Positions 1 through 5,522 of a stretch of DNA of 8,997 nucleotides are shown one piece after another. Source of the DNA: JASFEQ01 sp050122535 (lineage in GTDB: Bacteria; Desulfobacterota; DSM-4660; Desulfatiglandales; HGW-15). Both the position numbers and the translations under genes were made by a program. The notes under the pieces were generated by a model, which searched no databases, had not been told where the DNA came from, and saw only the letters and a list, made by a program, of their open reading frames with translations. Where the stretch lies: NCBI GenBank assembly GCA_050122535.1, contig JASFIT010000177.1:1-8997 (forward strand), given 5' to 3'. Positions within the stretch are counted from its first letter, which is position 1. Each line of letters starts with the position of its first letter.

Positions 1-1437
1 GAGCCGGTCTGCCACCTCGTGGATACCCACGGAGGGCTCTGTGACCGCCCGCTCAAAGACATGCGTAAAACCCTGAAGATGGCAGGCTCCTCGATTGGAT
101 GTGGCGAAGCTGAGTGCTGTAGAATTGTAGGCCCTGGGATCATGGGCCGGAAGCCCCAGGCCCTTCACCTGCATGGCGATGTCTCTGGTCTCTGGAGGCA
201 GCTCTTCCAGTATTCTGCTATAACCCTGTGCCAGAAACTTGCCAAATCCCTTGCCATTACCCATTTGTTGAATCAACGCTAGGGCAGCATCACCATCTCC
301 CCACCGGGGTTCCATACCTTCCAAAAAGTCGGATGGAAGAAGGCCCTTTTCAAAGGCCTCCATGGCAAAACCGATTAGGGAACCCACCTCGATCACATCC
401 ATCCCCAGACGGTTGCAGGCCTCATTCATTCTTTGGACCGCCCGAATATCATCCACCAGGAGATTGGCGCCCAGAAGGGCTAGGGTCTCATACTCAGGGC
501 CACCCGTTAGGCCAGACTTGGGATCGTTACTCGCATCCATTCCCACGGTCCTTCCACAGCCCAAGACGCAGCCTGCACACCTGTAATTTTGAATGAAAAT
601 GCTCTCTTCCATGGATGGCCAGCCGATCTTTTGTGCCCCTTCTGGCCAGCGATCCTGAGCATAATTCTTGATGGGGAATGAGCCTATTTCCTCCTGGGGA
701 ATGACGATACCAGGGGTCCCAGCCCTACGAAGGGGGGCGCACATCTCCTGAATGGATTTCATCATGCCTTCAATGTCTTTAAGGAGCTCCTCTCTGCGTG
801 CTATGGGAATTTTCTTCTTGCCAAACACCGCCATTGCTTTCAGATTCTTGGCCCCCATCACCGCACCCAAACCGCATCTTCCCGCGGCACGGCCATGTGG
901 GCCATCGGTCATCACACAGGCAAGGTTTGCACCATTTTCACCCGCTGGACCAATACAGGAGACGACTGCCTTGGGGTGGGTCTCTCCTTGGAGTATGGTC
1001 TGGGTATCAAAGGTATCTTTCCCCTTGATATGGGAGGCCTCTCGGATTTCCACACCATCCTCAGTGATCCATAAGTACACAGGTCCTTTTGCCTTGCCGA
1101 AAACGCGGACGCCATCCACCCCTGTCTTCCTGAGCGTGACTCCCCATGTTCCTCCCACGTTGGCTTCTCCCCAGAAACCTGTCAAGGGACTCCGCCCTGC
1201 AACACCATGCCTCCCTGAACTGATGGCCGGGGTTCCTGTTAGTGGACCGGTCAGGGATAGTAGATGGGCCTCTGGGTCCAAGGGGTCCGGATTCTGCGGG
1301 CCCTTATCCCATAGTAACCATGCGGCAAGGCCTGTACCCCCGATAAAGTGTTGAATCGTCTCGCTGCTGATGGCGTGAGTGGCCGTTTCACCTTTTGTTA
1401 GATCAACATCAAGAAGCCTGAAGTTGAATTCATTCAT
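1..1437 (-). CDS. aor: Aldehyde:ferredoxin oxidoreductase (AOR family), N-terminal 479 residues; 3' end outside window
   Basis: AOR-family enzymes oxidise aldehydes to acids (or the reverse) in the cytoplasm, using a tungsten- or molybdenum-bispterin cofactor and a [4Fe-4S] cluster that passes electrons to ferredoxin. The reading frame is open for 479 codons and leaves the window at position 1; the family is usually about 600 residues. Visible marks are an N-terminal GG-T-GLAAW stretch (about residues 33-40), GRCGLGAVMGAKNLKA (about 186-201), the C287-x2-C290-x3-C294 cluster motif at nearly the same positions as in Pyrococcus furiosus AOR, and GLPAHDPRAY (about 428-437). The fourth cluster cysteine should lie in the missing part. 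The start at 1437 has AGGGAG about 8 nt upstream. A MoaD-like gene lies upstream, as is common for this family. The family call is firm; the aldehyde substrate cannot be told. Confidence 0.95.
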   Translation of the reverse strand, partial: MNEFNFRLLDVDLTKGETATHAISSETIQHFIGGTGLAAWLLWDKGPQNPDPLDPEAHLLSLTGPLTGTPAISSGRHGVAGRSPLTGFWGEANVGGTWGVTLRKTGVDGVRVFGKAKGPVYLWITEDGVEIREASHIKGKDTFDTQTILQGETHPKAVVSCIGPAGENGANLACVMTDGPHGRAAGRCGLGAVMGAKNLKAMAVFGKKKIPIARREELLKDIEGMMKSIQEMCAPLRRAGTPGIVIPQEEIGSFPIKNYAQDRWPEGAQKIGWPSMEESIFIQNYRCAGCVLGCGRTVGMDASNDPKSGLTGGPEYETLALLGANLLVDDIRAVQRMNEACNRLGMDVIEVGSLIGFAMEAFEKGLLPSDFLEGMEPRWGDGDAALALIQQMGNGKGFGKFLAQGYSRILEELPPETRDIAMQVKGLGLPAHDPRAYNSTALSFATSNRGACHLQGFTHVFERAVTEPSVGIHEVADRL

Positions 1438-1473
1438 TTCACTGACTCCCTTTCTTCTACTCTGCATGTTTGG

Positions 1474-1514
1474 AGTGCCTAAAGTGTTCTAAAGTGCCTA
1501 AAATGCCTAAAGTG
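1474..1514. repeat. Short direct repeats, AGTGCCTAA type
   Basis: Four 9-10-bp units (AGTGCCTAA, AGTGTTCTAA, AGTGCCTAA, AATGCCTAA) run head to tail and are followed by a partial AGTG. They lie upstream of the oxidoreductase start. Related words in the opposite orientation (ACTTTAG, TCACTT) occur at 1679-1710, on the far side of the same intergenic region. The units are too short and lack the unique spacers needed for a CRISPR array. Confidence 0.75.
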
Positions 1515-1573
1515 AATGAGATATTTGTCAGTTTAATTATAGACCTCGCCAAAAGCGAGTATCTCAACTTTAG
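1507..1573. repeat. Imperfect hairpin element between the moaD-like and aor genes
   Basis: CTAAAGT(1507)-GAA bulge-TGAGATA pairs with TATCTCA-ACTTTAG(1573), giving two 7-bp stems separated by a 3-nt bulge. Inside it an inner hairpin CTCGC-CAAAA-GCGAG (1545-1559) abuts the right arm. The rest of the 285-bp gap (1438-1722) holds GC-rich CGCCTGCC and GGCGGGCAGG words and the inverted AGTG-type words at 1679-1710, but no credible gene. It looks like a dispersed structured repeat; a role as an RNA element or processing site in a moaD-aor transcript is only possible. Confidence 0.6.
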
Positions 1574-1722
1574 CCCCGCCTGCCATAGCCATTTATCAGT
1601 AAACCGCTCTGTCGGATCAGTTCTCATTGCCTAACTCGACCGAACTACTGTGCGCGGCGAGGCCTCGGCGGGCAGGTTACTTTAGTTCACTTTTGACTTT
1701 AGATCACTTAAAAATTCTCTCC

Positions 1723-2025
1723 TTACCCACCCTGAAGGGGATGAAGGAATTTCAAGCTATCTCCGTCATGGACTATCTCATCCAACCTGGCTATGTGATC
1801 ATTATGGATGATGAGTGCGCGAAACCGTATCTCCGTTTCCCCAATACCTTCTCCCAGATACGTTTTGAAGTGATCATTGCTGCTGACCAAATAGAGAATG
1901 AGGTCTTTGACTGTTGACCCTTTTTCAAAAGCCATGGTGGTTTCATCCTTTGTCGTCTTTTTCGAAAAGGGGGGAAAAAGCGTAATCTTTACGTTAATCT
2001 TTTCTGAAAAGGACCTGCGGGGCAT
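1723..2025 (-). CDS. MoaD/ThiS-family small sulfur-carrier protein
   Basis: This 100-residue protein has the ubiquitin-like MoaD/ThiS pattern: an opening beta strand (INVKITLFPPF, about 10-20), a middle STVKDLILYL helix, and a late HDGDSLKFLHPLQGG segment with the C-terminal Gly-Gly that is adenylated and thiocarboxylated in this family. MoaD forms the small subunit of molybdopterin synthase, which supplies the dithiolene sulfurs of the pterin used by Mo and W enzymes. MoaD-like genes often sit beside aor genes, and here the aor gene follows 285 bp downstream on the same strand. The start is not certain: a GAGGG lies only 2-3 nt before ATG 2025, leaving an N-terminal extension of about eight residues. 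A dedicated pterin role for the AOR is inferred; a ThiS-like role in another sulfur pathway cannot be excluded. Confidence 0.85.
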   Translation of the reverse strand: MPRRSFSEKINVKITLFPPFSKKTTKDETTMAFEKGSTVKDLILYLVSSNDHFKTYLGEGIGETEIRFRALIIHNDHIARLDEIVHDGDSLKFLHPLQGG

Positions 2026-2097
2026 TTCCCTCTCTTCAAAGCTCTCATTTAAAGGCGCTCCATTCTAAGGAGTGCCCTCATTTCTGTTAATACACCT

Positions 2098-2589
2098 CTA
2101 CTCCTTGACGACCTTTGACTCCAGGGCATTTTCTAAGTTCTTTACGAATTGGGTCTCAATCTCCTCTCTCTTTGTTTTTATGACGGCCTCATATATTCTC
2201 TTCATTTGACCCACGGCATCTGCCTTTACGTGAAAATGGATTCGGGTTTCTTTAGGCCCCAGTTCCTCCAGGTCCAAGATGAGGTGTATGTTGGTCACCG
2301 TCCCTGTAGCCACTTTCCCAAACTTCTGCATCATCTCACCCGCCTCGGACACTCCTTTTGCCTCAAGATGCCGCTTGTCCCTTCTTTCGGTGATGCTCAC
2401 CTTAGCCTTGTTGTCCAGTGGTATCAAACCGAGCTTTATGCGGAGATCACAAGCCACGGTGTTATCATCTATCACTTCGTAGCTTGTACACGTAGGCACG
2501 CAGCCCGCGACCGTGTTAATATCATTGAAAAGATTCCAGATGGTATTGACGTCTTTCTCTGCCCGCATAGTGCTTTCAATGGTTATCAT
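2098..2589 (-). CDS. CoxG-like SRPBCC (START/Bet v1 fold) family protein
   Basis: The 163-residue protein follows the CoxG pattern: an opening beta strand, then a helix with ...IWNLFNDINTVAGCVPTC (about 17-34; CoxG proteins usually have a C-IPGC-like segment here), then alternating strands ending with a long C-terminal helix (about 127-160). It has no signal peptide or membrane segment. CoxG is an accessory protein for molybdenum CO dehydrogenase, linked to membrane recruitment of the enzyme; many homologues are found away from cox genes and have no known role. It lies 72 bp upstream of the MoaD-like gene on the same strand, so the two may be co-transcribed, which would fit a helper role for the Mo/W enzyme nearby. 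ATG 2589 is preceded by GGAG at a usable distance. The fold assignment is good; the role is inferred. Confidence 0.8.
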   Translation of the reverse strand: MITIESTMRAEKDVNTIWNLFNDINTVAGCVPTCTSYEVIDDNTVACDLRIKLGLIPLDNKAKVSITERRDKRHLEAKGVSEAGEMMQKFGKVATGTVTNIHLILDLEELGPKETRIHFHVKADAVGQMKRIYEAVIKTKREEIETQFVKNLENALESKVVKE

Positions 2590-2630
2590 CTTCGCTTCTC
2601 CAAATTATTTATATGAGACTCAGATTCATC

Positions 2631-2642
2631 TTGGCATGCCAA
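2631..2642. promoter_or_regulatory. 12-bp perfect palindrome upstream of the CoxG-like gene
   Basis: TTGGCATGCCAA lies 41 bp upstream of the CoxG-like start, and a TATAAA hexamer sits between it and the gene on the minus strand. The position suits an activator or repressor site near a promoter, but no good -35 box is visible at 17 bp. The 190-bp gap (2590-2779) shows nothing else. Confidence 0.3.
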
Positions 2643-2779
2643 CTGCCCTGTAATTTTGAGATCTTTTGGAACCATTTCCCGGGCGCACAACCAAAATAGC
2701 CTCACACCCCCAAGCATTTTATCTCTGAATCATTCATCCAGATGATGACCCATGAATCGCTTCATCACAGGACAAGAAT

Positions 2780-3097
2780 CTATTGGCCAGGACGGAGGGG
2801 CTCCGGAACAATGGGAGATGGTCCCCATATCTCAAGGCGAAGATTGGTCAGAAAAGGAGTCATCTCGGCCCATGCTTCCTGCCATTCCTTGCTCTCGTTA
2901 AAAGTCGCCCAGTCAACGAGACGCTCCCATACGGTGGTAAATCGAACTTGGGGGGCGCCCAACATGTTTCGGTGGCCACGAACCTCAACGACACCAGGTG
3001 CCTCCAGCGCCATGGCAACTACGGCCTTTGCAAGTTCTGCGTAAGCCTTCTGGTCTTTACCCGGCAGCAACTCAAAATACATGGCTATCTCCATCAT
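2780..3097 (-). CDS. Small ferredoxin-like-fold protein, antibiotic biosynthesis monooxygenase (ABM/Dabb)-like
   Basis: This 105-residue protein matches in size and pattern the dimeric alpha/beta-barrel domains (ABM, Dabb, EthD group): beta strand IAMYFELLPG, a helix (about 16-32), PGVVEVRGHRN and VRFTTVWER strands, a second helix WATFNESKEWQEAWAEM, and a closing strand LRLEIWGPSPIV. Proteins of this fold range from haem- or quinone-acting monooxygenases to non-enzymatic dimers, and the sequence does not show which. The start at 3097 is well supported by AAAGGAGG at 3106-3113, 8 nt upstream; Met2 is the next in-frame ATG. A promoter with a perfect TTGACA box is about 110 bp further upstream. 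It is the first gene of the minus-strand group leading to the aor gene, 190 bp before the CoxG-like gene. The function is unknown. Confidence 0.75.
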   Translation of the reverse strand: MMEIAMYFELLPGKDQKAYAELAKAVVAMALEAPGVVEVRGHRNMLGAPQVRFTTVWERLVDWATFNESKEWQEAWAEMTPFLTNLRLEIWGPSPIVPEPLRPGQ

Positions 3098-3211
3098 GGG
3101 ATCAACCTCCTTTCAAAGGTGAAATGGTCGGCAGGTTATCCATTGTTGAGACCTCCTGACCCAAAACAGAAAGAAGAGGCCAAGATCTTGACCGGCAAGG
3201 GTATCCTGTAT

Positions 3212-3240
3212 TCCATAAATTTTCCAAAGTTTTTTGTCAA
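3212..3240 (-). promoter_or_regulatory. Sigma-70-type promoter for the minus-strand ABM-like gene
   Basis: On the minus strand a perfect TTGACA (3235-3240) is followed after exactly 17 bp by TATGGA (3212-3217), a weaker -10 box. Transcription would start near 3205 and leave a leader of about 108 nt before ATG 3097. The rest of the 353-bp divergent gap (3098-3450) holds this promoter, the AT-rich operator-like array at 3347-3379, and no credible gene. Confidence 0.45.
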
Positions 3241-3346
3241 ACCCTTAAGAACCAATAATCATGAAGCTCCCTGCGGTCTCATATGGAGAGGCGAGGTTAG
3301 CTTCGTTAGAAAAGCTCTCGCGAAAATTTGCTGATTTTGATTAAAA

Positions 3347-3379
3347 AATATATTGCATGGGATATATTAGATAATATAT
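3347..3379. promoter_or_regulatory. AT-rich operator-like array upstream of the mvhD-like gene
   Basis: Three related half-sites occur within 33 bp: AATATATT (3347-3354), ATATATTA (3362-3369) and TAATATAT (3372-3379). The last two form a perfect 8-bp inverted repeat around a GA spacer. It lies 70-100 bp upstream of ATG 3451, within promoter range. This is the architecture of a dimeric regulator site, although low-complexity AT DNA produces such patterns by chance. Confidence 0.35.
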
Positions 3380-3450
3380 TTTATCCTAACCCGTCGTCTA
3401 TCATTTTCCTAATACCTCGCGGGAGAATCCCAGAAAGGAAGGGTTTGAAA

Positions 3451-3891
3451 ATGACCGATGCAAAGAAGCCCATCCTAGCCCTTTTTTATTGCCAGAATAC
3501 ACCTGAGTGCGGGGAACCGGAAAGGCAGTCTCTAGAGGAACTGCACGGGAAATCACTACGCCTTTTCCCTATTCCATGCAGCGGGAGGTTGGAGCCCCTC
3601 CATCTCTTGCGGGCCTTGGAAGAGTATGCCGATGCAGCCCATGTTATCACCTGCCCGGAAGGAGCCTGCCGATATTTTGAAGGAAATCGGAGGGCAAAAA
3701 AGCGGGTGGAAAGGACCCAATGGATCATCGGGAGTATCGGCCTTGAGGAAGAACGGGTTGGGATCACCATCAGATCCAAAGATGATCGAAGATCTCTGGC
3801 AGAATTGGCAGAGGCCATTTTGGCGATGACTTCCCAGCTGGGCCCTTCCCCTGTGCATCACTCCCAATCCTCTTCCTCCTCATCTTTGTAA
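3451..3891 (+). CDS. MvhD/FlpD-like hydrogenase/heterodisulfide reductase iron-sulfur subunit, stand-alone
   Basis: Proteins of this family carry a [2Fe-2S] cluster and link a hydrogenase or formate dehydrogenase to heterodisulfide reductase (HdrA) in electron-bifurcating complexes. At 146 residues the length is close to the family's usual 130-140. The characteristic elements are FYCQN (C14), IPCSGRLEP (C43), and CPEGACRYFEGN (C68, C73), equivalent to the family's CSGR and C-x4-C-HY-x2-GN motifs. The first motif is altered: the usual C-C-N-W-C is here C-Q-N-T-P-E-C (C14, C20). ATG 3451 is chosen because AAGGAAGGG ends 7 nt before it; the frame is open further upstream but has no comparable site. 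No hdrA, mvhA or mvhG is in the window, so its partner is elsewhere. The last residues are a run of serines read opposite the acidic tail of the convergent peptidase gene. Confidence 0.85.
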   Translation: MTDAKKPILALFYCQNTPECGEPERQSLEELHGKSLRLFPIPCSGRLEPLHLLRALEEYADAAHVITCPEGACRYFEGNRRAKKRVERTQWIIGSIGLEEERVGITIRSKDDRRSLAELAEAILAMTSQLGPSPVHHSQSSSSSSL

Positions 3892-4778
3892 GCCCTTTTC
3901 TTCATTAATCGTCTTACAAATCCGTATATCATCGCCATGGCAGCCACGAAGAAAAGTATCTCATAAAGGTGATTTATAAGGTAGGGTACCCAAGTGATCC
4001 TTCTCTTCAGATGCTGAAGCCATCTTGACTCAAGCTCGTCCAAAGAAATTGAAAGGGCCCGGATTATAGCCACCTCCACTTCCACGCCATCTTCCAAATA
4101 CTTGAGCACCGAAAGGACGGCTTCTTCACCGAACGCACCAATCATATACTCCACCAGACTCTTGCTCTCCTCATAGGCGAGCACAAGATATCTTTTATCA
4201 CGTGGAAATCGGCCTGTAAGGGCCCTGATGCTTATATACCTGCCTGAGAGGACAGCCTCATCCAAAACGGATCTTTTCTGGGTCATAATGATCTCTGCGA
4301 TACCATCACTCACCCATTGGCAGATGCCTTCGTCAAGCCATCTGGGCAGGTTCTCTTCCTTGATGTTATTATGGAGTAAAAGATGGCACAATTCATGTTT
4401 CATGGTGGTCTCGATGGTGAAGGGGTCGGTACGCGTCTTTGAATAATCAATCACCATCAGATTCCTCTCCGGGACGGCGAAAGCCACGATGAGATTGGTC
4501 CCAGCCATTCTCTGAAAGGTCTCGCTCTCTTTAACCAGCAGGACCGTTGGTCTGAAATTCACCTGTCTTGTGAGCCTCTTTTCCAGTTCTTTCTTGAGGA
4601 TGGGATAGAGGGTTGCCGCTTCTTCAGCCGCCACTCTGAGGGGCTCGTCAAAAAGAACAATAACTTCCCTATCTCTAAGGGTACTCCTCTGCGCAGCATG
4701 GAGGAGTCCATGAAACATAATGAAAAGCAATACCGTGAAAACGAGAGCTATTCTGTTGGGCAATCTTTGAGCATCCAT
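3858..4778 (-). CDS. Membrane-anchored zinc metallopeptidase, MA-family (HExxH) gluzincin
   Basis: The 306-residue protein has an N-terminal hydrophobic signal segment (about 10-29, ending near HAA), a soluble domain, a second transmembrane segment (about 268-287), and a short basic then acidic tail (KDEEEEDWE). The catalytic signature is H128-E129-L-C-H132, followed 18 residues later by WLDEG (E150), the usual spacing and context for the third zinc ligand in peptidase MA-like domains. The topology implies that the peptidase domain lies outside the cytoplasmic membrane, with the acidic tail cytoplasmic; this is predicted. The substrate is unknown; such proteins are often annotated only as hypothetical. 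No good ribosome site precedes ATG 4778, yet no alternative in-frame ATG, GTG or TTG lies upstream before a stop. The 3' end overlaps the convergent mvhD-like gene by 34 bp. Confidence 0.8.
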   Translation of the reverse strand: MDAQRLPNRIALVFTVLLFIMFHGLLHAAQRSTLRDREVIVLFDEPLRVAAEEAATLYPILKKELEKRLTRQVNFRPTVLLVKESETFQRMAGTNLIVAFAVPERNLMVIDYSKTRTDPFTIETTMKHELCHLLLHNNIKEENLPRWLDEGICQWVSDGIAEIIMTQKRSVLDEAVLSGRYISIRALTGRFPRDKRYLVLAYEESKSLVEYMIGAFGEEAVLSVLKYLEDGVEVEVAIIRALSISLDELESRWLQHLKRRITWVPYLINHLYEILFFVAAMAMIYGFVRRLMKKRAYKDEEEEDWE

Positions 4779-4804
4779 ATTACAATTGAAGGTGAACGCC
4801 TTTG

Positions 4805-4920
4805 CATCCTCCGTAGCCTAGCACCCGCCTTCGCCACCCGCGCTCCGCTTAAGGCTACGCCGCGGCGAGAGGCTTCGGCGCGGTTCGCCTCGCCATCATC
4901 CGGCAGGGGTGCTGGTCGAG
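4805..4920. repeat. GC-rich REP-like intergenic element
   Basis: This segment upstream of the peptidase gene is much more GC-rich than its surroundings and full of inverted repeats: CGTAGCC (4812-4818) with GGCTACG (4853-4859), and GGCGAG with CTCGCC around a CG-rich centre. Its first 13 bases, CATCCTCCGTAGC (4805-4817), recur as the exact reverse complement at 6591-6603 in the next such element. It is probably a dispersed non-coding repeat. The open frame across it is an artefact of high GC. Confidence 0.6.
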
Positions 4921-4924
4921 GCGA

Positions 4925-4963
4925 ATAAAAACCCCCATCAGGCAAATATATTCCTGATGGGGG
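4925..4963 (-). terminator. Rho-independent terminator of the HU gene
   Basis: A perfect 11-bp stem, CCCCCATCAGG (4932-4942) against CCTGATGGGGG (4953-4963), encloses a 10-nt AT-rich loop. On the minus strand the stem is followed directly by TTTTTATT. It begins 27 bp after the HU stop codon, the expected place. The opposite strand has no T-run, so it works one way. Confidence 0.92.
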
Positions 4964-4967
4964 CCTT

Positions 4968-4983
4968 ACGCAAACGTTTGCGA
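4968..4983. promoter_or_regulatory. PurR/LacI-family operator-like palindrome in the HU 3' region
   Basis: CGCAAACGTTTGCG (4969-4982) is a perfect 14-bp palindrome. With its flanking bases it reads ACGCAAACGTTTGCGA, close to the classical PurR operator and to LacI/CcpA-type sites with a central CG. It lies between the HU stop codon and its terminator, an unusual place for an operator. It could instead simply add a hairpin to the transcript end. Confidence 0.4.
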
Positions 4984-4989
4984 TTCTTC

Positions 4990-5259
4990 TTACTTTATTG
5001 AAGCTTTAAGAGCCTTACCAGCCACAAATTTGGGAACTCTCTTTGCCTTGATTTTGATCTCTTCACCGGTCTGTGGATTCCTCCCCTTTCTGGCCTTCCT
5101 TCTGTCCACTTTGAATGTTCCGAAGCCCACCAGCGTAACTGTGTCTTTCTTCTTCAATGCCTTGGTGATCGTGGAAAAAACACAATCGACCGCGGCCTGG
5201 GCTTCCCTTTTCGTGCTTGTCACTTTGGCCACCTGATTCACCAGATCTCCCTTATTCAT
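4990..5259 (-). CDS. hup: Histone-like DNA-binding protein HU (HU/IHF family)
   Basis: HU is a small dimeric nucleoid protein that binds and bends DNA with little sequence preference. This 89-residue protein starts MNKGDLVNQVA and carries the family signature in the arm region, VGFGTFKVDRRKARKGRNPQ (about 44-63) followed by TGEEI, and ends with the short C-terminal helix KALKASIK. The length is the usual 90. ATG 5259 is preferred over an in-frame ATG 11 codons upstream because HU proteins begin exactly here and because AAGGAGG lies about 9 nt before it. It is a monocistronic gene with its own terminator, and a weak promoter is proposed upstream. HU rather than IHF is judged from the overall sequence and is less certain than family membership. 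Confidence 0.95.
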   Translation of the reverse strand: MNKGDLVNQVAKVTSTKREAQAAVDCVFSTITKALKKKDTVTLVGFGTFKVDRRKARKGRNPQTGEEIKIKAKRVPKFVAGKALKASIK

Positions 5260-5319
5260 GTCCTCCTTCCTCCTTTCTCCTAAATGGTTCAACGGTTAAG
5301 TGGAAAATTTGAGGGCACC

Positions 5320-5348
5320 TTAATAGATCTAAAAACAAATTTCAACAA
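5320..5348 (-). promoter_or_regulatory. Weak candidate promoter for the HU gene
   Basis: On the minus strand TTGTTG (5343-5348) and TATTAA (5320-5325) are 17 bp apart, giving a start near 5313 and a leader of about 54 nt. Both boxes are imperfect, and the surrounding DNA is AT-rich, which makes chance matches likely. Confidence 0.3.
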
Positions 5349-5446
5349 TAAAATGATCAAAAAATCGTTTTTAGCCCTTATTTTTCTATATTCTTGGGCT
5401 TTCGGGGTGCAAGCTGAATAAAAAGATAACGGCTGGCATGAACCTC

Positions 5447-5475
5447 TTGTCTATTGGAAAAATTGTTGTTAAAAC
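5447..5475 (+). promoter_or_regulatory. Weak candidate promoter for the ADP-ribosylglycohydrolase gene
   Basis: TTGTCT (5447-5452) and TAAAAC (5470-5475) are separated by 17 bp and match the sigma-70 consensus at four of six positions each. The predicted start is about 40 nt before ATG 5523. No repeat or operator is evident nearby. Confidence 0.3.
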
Positions 5476-5522
5476 CTTGTGAAGGATGACACAAAACCCA
5501 TCGTTCAATAATCCATAGGATA

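Noticed and set aside
752..1354. A 200-codon open frame on the plus strand
   Set aside because: Antisense to the oxidoreductase gene, whose motifs are unmistakable; the product is proline- and serine-rich shadow translation.
1474..1514. Possible CRISPR-like array
   Set aside because: The units are only 9-10 bp, contiguous and degenerate, with no spacers and no cas genes.
2149..2616. A 155-codon plus-strand open frame
   Set aside because: Antisense to the CoxG-like gene, with no ribosome site or family pattern of its own.
2783..3334. A 183-codon plus-strand open frame
   Set aside because: It is mainly antisense to the ABM-like gene, which has a strong ribosome site, and then runs through the divergent promoter region.
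3328..3450. Longer N terminus for the mvhD-like protein
   Set aside because: The extension is translated from the AT-rich regulatory region; a good ribosome site directs the start at 3451 and the family begins there.
4748..4945. A 65-codon minus-strand open frame upstream of the peptidase
   Set aside because: The Arg/Ala-rich translation reflects the GC-rich repeat; it overlaps the HU terminator and the peptidase start.
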